Below are positions 62,823 to 64,000 of a stretch of DNA of 64,000 nucleotides, one piece after another. The stretch's first letter is position 1, and each line of letters opens with the position of its first letter. Source of the DNA: Pratylenchus scribneri (Eukaryota > Nematoda > Chromadorea > Rhabditida > Pratylenchidae); the NCBI GenBank assembly GCA_030063045.1, contig JAQSEB010000207.1, forward strand, positions 81,640 to 145,639. The letters are read 5' to 3'. Below the pieces are notes generated by a model. The model was not told where the DNA came from and made no database searches. It saw only the letters and a list, made by a program, of their open reading frames with translations. The position numbers and the translations under genes are program-made.

Positions 62823-63731
62823 ATGATAAAATTATTTCTAATTTCCACCTTCATATTCATTTCATCAATTTTTGCGGCCAATTTTCCCACAATTTTTGCC
62901 ACCATCCAAATTAATGTGAATTTTGATTTTGTGAATGCTTTTGAGGAATTCAAAAATGACAAAAATGCCTTCAACATTCACAATGTTCAATTGAAAACGT
63001 TGAGCGAAAAACAAAATGGCCTCTGCTATGAGCCAAAAAATTTTGGCTACAAAGGAAAAATATATTGCACATTCAAATTCAGCGATAACACAAAATTTGG
63101 GCAATTAAGAACGACAAAAACAATGGATTTGTCCTTTGATGTGGAGGAAAAGAAGACTGGAAAAGTGATAAAGGTAAAAAAAGCTGGAGAAAAAATTTAG
63201 CTTAACCGAAATTTGGCCAAAATTTTTCCAATTTTTTTTTTAAATTTTTAATAAAATTTTTTAGCATAGTTGAACTTTTTATAGCATTTTGACATCAAAT
63301 AAATTGATCAAAAAATATAATTGGCTACAAAGTTAAAGCCATAAAAAATTGCTCGATTTTGTGCTATTTTATTTAAAAAATTTTTTGGCAAATTTTTTTT
63401 TGAAATCCAATAATTTTTCACGAATTAATTAAATAAAAAAGGATTATAAAATTGTAGAAAAATGGTTAAATATAAAAATAAAATACTTTTGAAAATTTGC
63501 TATTTTGCGCCAAATTGGTATAATTTCATTTTTCATTGATTTATGAAATTCACAATTTTGGTTAAAATTAATAATTCATAATTTTTTTAATTTAATATTT
63601 TTCAGAATGAAAATCAGCAGTTATATTACTTTTCGGCCAAAGACAAAATTGTTGTGTTCATTCATGAAATGCGCCTTTCCTTTGTCCAATATATTGGCCC
63701 GAGAGGACATTTTTATGATAATTACAATTAA
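62823..63731 (+). CDS. Predicted secreted protein of unknown family, 2 exons, 158 aa
   Basis: Exons are 62823-63173 and 63606-63731. The donor GTAAAAAAAG follows codon 117 and the acceptor is ATTTTTCAG. The exons join in phase 0 and end at TAA. Residues 1-18 (MIKLFLISTFIFISSIFA) form a clear signal peptide with probable cleavage before Ala19 or Asn20. The mature part of about 140 residues is Lys-, Phe- and Asn-rich, has only two cysteines (68 and 82, which could pair), no transmembrane helix and no domain that I recognise. A short 5' leader and an AATAAA overlapping the stop make it compact. In plant-parasitic nematodes small secreted proteins of this kind include effector candidates, but nothing in the sequence shows that here. 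Without splicing the frame would end after eight more codons. Confidence 0.75.
63174..63605 (+). other. Intron of the secreted-protein gene (432 bp)
   Basis: GTAAAAAA to TTTTTCAG. AT-rich, with no other feature. Confidence 0.75.
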
Positions 63732-63750
63732 AATAAATAAATAAATAAAT
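63732..63750 (+). promoter_or_regulatory. Polyadenylation signals of the secreted-protein gene
   Basis: Overlapping AATAAA copies (an AAAT tetranucleotide run) start directly after the TAA, implying a 3' UTR of only about 20-30 bases if the first is used. Confidence 0.6.
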
Positions 63751-63811
63751 GTATTTTATGAGATAATTCATTAATTATATATTTTATATTTATTAAAAAT
63801 ATAAATTTGAA

Positions 63812-63874
63812 ATGATAAAATTTTTGTGGATATTTTTAATTTCTTTTATTGTTTTTGCATCTTCTTCAGAATGA
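63812..63874 (+). pseudogene. Possible relic of a signal-peptide exon
   Basis: ATG to TGA encodes 20 residues, MIKFLWIFLISFIVFASSSE, which look like a complete signal peptide and resemble the start of the upstream secreted protein (MIK, then an Ile/Phe/Ser-rich core ending near FA). No donor site precedes the stop. It may be the remains of a tandem paralogue, or chance in AT-rich DNA. Confidence 0.3.
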
Positions 63875-63889
63875 AATGTCTCTTCTTAT

Positions 63890-64000
63890 TTTTTTCGGTC
63901 GGTAATGTTTCAGCGCCACCGTTTCAGCGCCAGCTGTTGCCTCTTAATATTTCGATGTAAAATTGTCGTAAATGTCGAATATAGGGTTTTCGGGGTCGTG
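63890..64000. other. Less AT-rich sequence at the right window edge
   Basis: It contains a direct repeat GTTTCAGCGCCA (about 63,908 and 63,923) and CGGGGTCGTG at the last bases. It differs in composition from its left neighbour and may be the start of a gene or repeat that continues outside the window. Confidence 0.35.

Noticed and set aside
62865..63104. 79-codon minus-strand frame
   Set aside because: Antisense of the signal-peptide exon of the secreted-protein gene.

Overview
The window looks like an AT-rich nematode genome. The supporting signs are small spliced genes with tiny introns (37, 45 and 51 nt), pyrimidine-rich CAG acceptors a few bases upstream of start codons (probable spliced-leader acceptors), and a multi-exon seven-helix protein that looks like a nematode serpentine (sr-type) chemoreceptor. 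A root-knot or related tylenchid nematode would fit, but the species cannot be fixed from this sequence alone.

Layout. Positions 1 to about 49,824 are one uninterrupted head-to-tail satellite array of a 171-bp monomer (about 290 copies). It runs off the left edge of the window. It is not uniform: distinct monomer subtypes dominate successive zones, and several zones carry higher-order repeats (HORs). I could verify a 7-mer (1,197 bp, three copies), a dimer (about 341 bp), an 11-mer (1,877 bp), a 10-mer (1,710 bp) and a roughly 30-mer (5,131 bp) by tracking rare variants. The right edge is structured. Monomers there carry deletions, a 684-bp hAT-type non-autonomous transposon sits at 49,825-50,508 with a perfect 8-bp target duplication, and the last monomers flip orientation at about 50,617 before the array ends near 50,846.

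The remaining 13 kb is genic. A plus-strand alpha-arrestin gene (eight coding exons, 51,855-56,676, 406 residues) ends in overlapping PSAP and PPYY motifs. Its fifth intron holds a 1,136-bp inverted-repeat element with two 302-bp arms. Its sixth intron holds a second, smaller inverted-repeat element with a TTAGGG-rich centre. Convergent to it on the minus strand is the sr-type receptor gene (61,467 down to 58,757, four exons found). One splice junction of that gene cannot be closed in frame with canonical sites, and a 31-bp minisatellite sits exactly on that exon edge. Divergent from the receptor is a two-exon gene for a 158-residue secreted protein of unknown family (62,823-63,731). A 118-bp hAT-type MITE lies in the 1.3-kb intergenic region between them.

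The three genes show no obvious joint pathway. An arrestin next to a seven-helix receptor is suggestive only as chance neighbours. The most unusual content is the nested HOR satellite with its inverted, transposon-marked boundary, and the long intronic hairpin.
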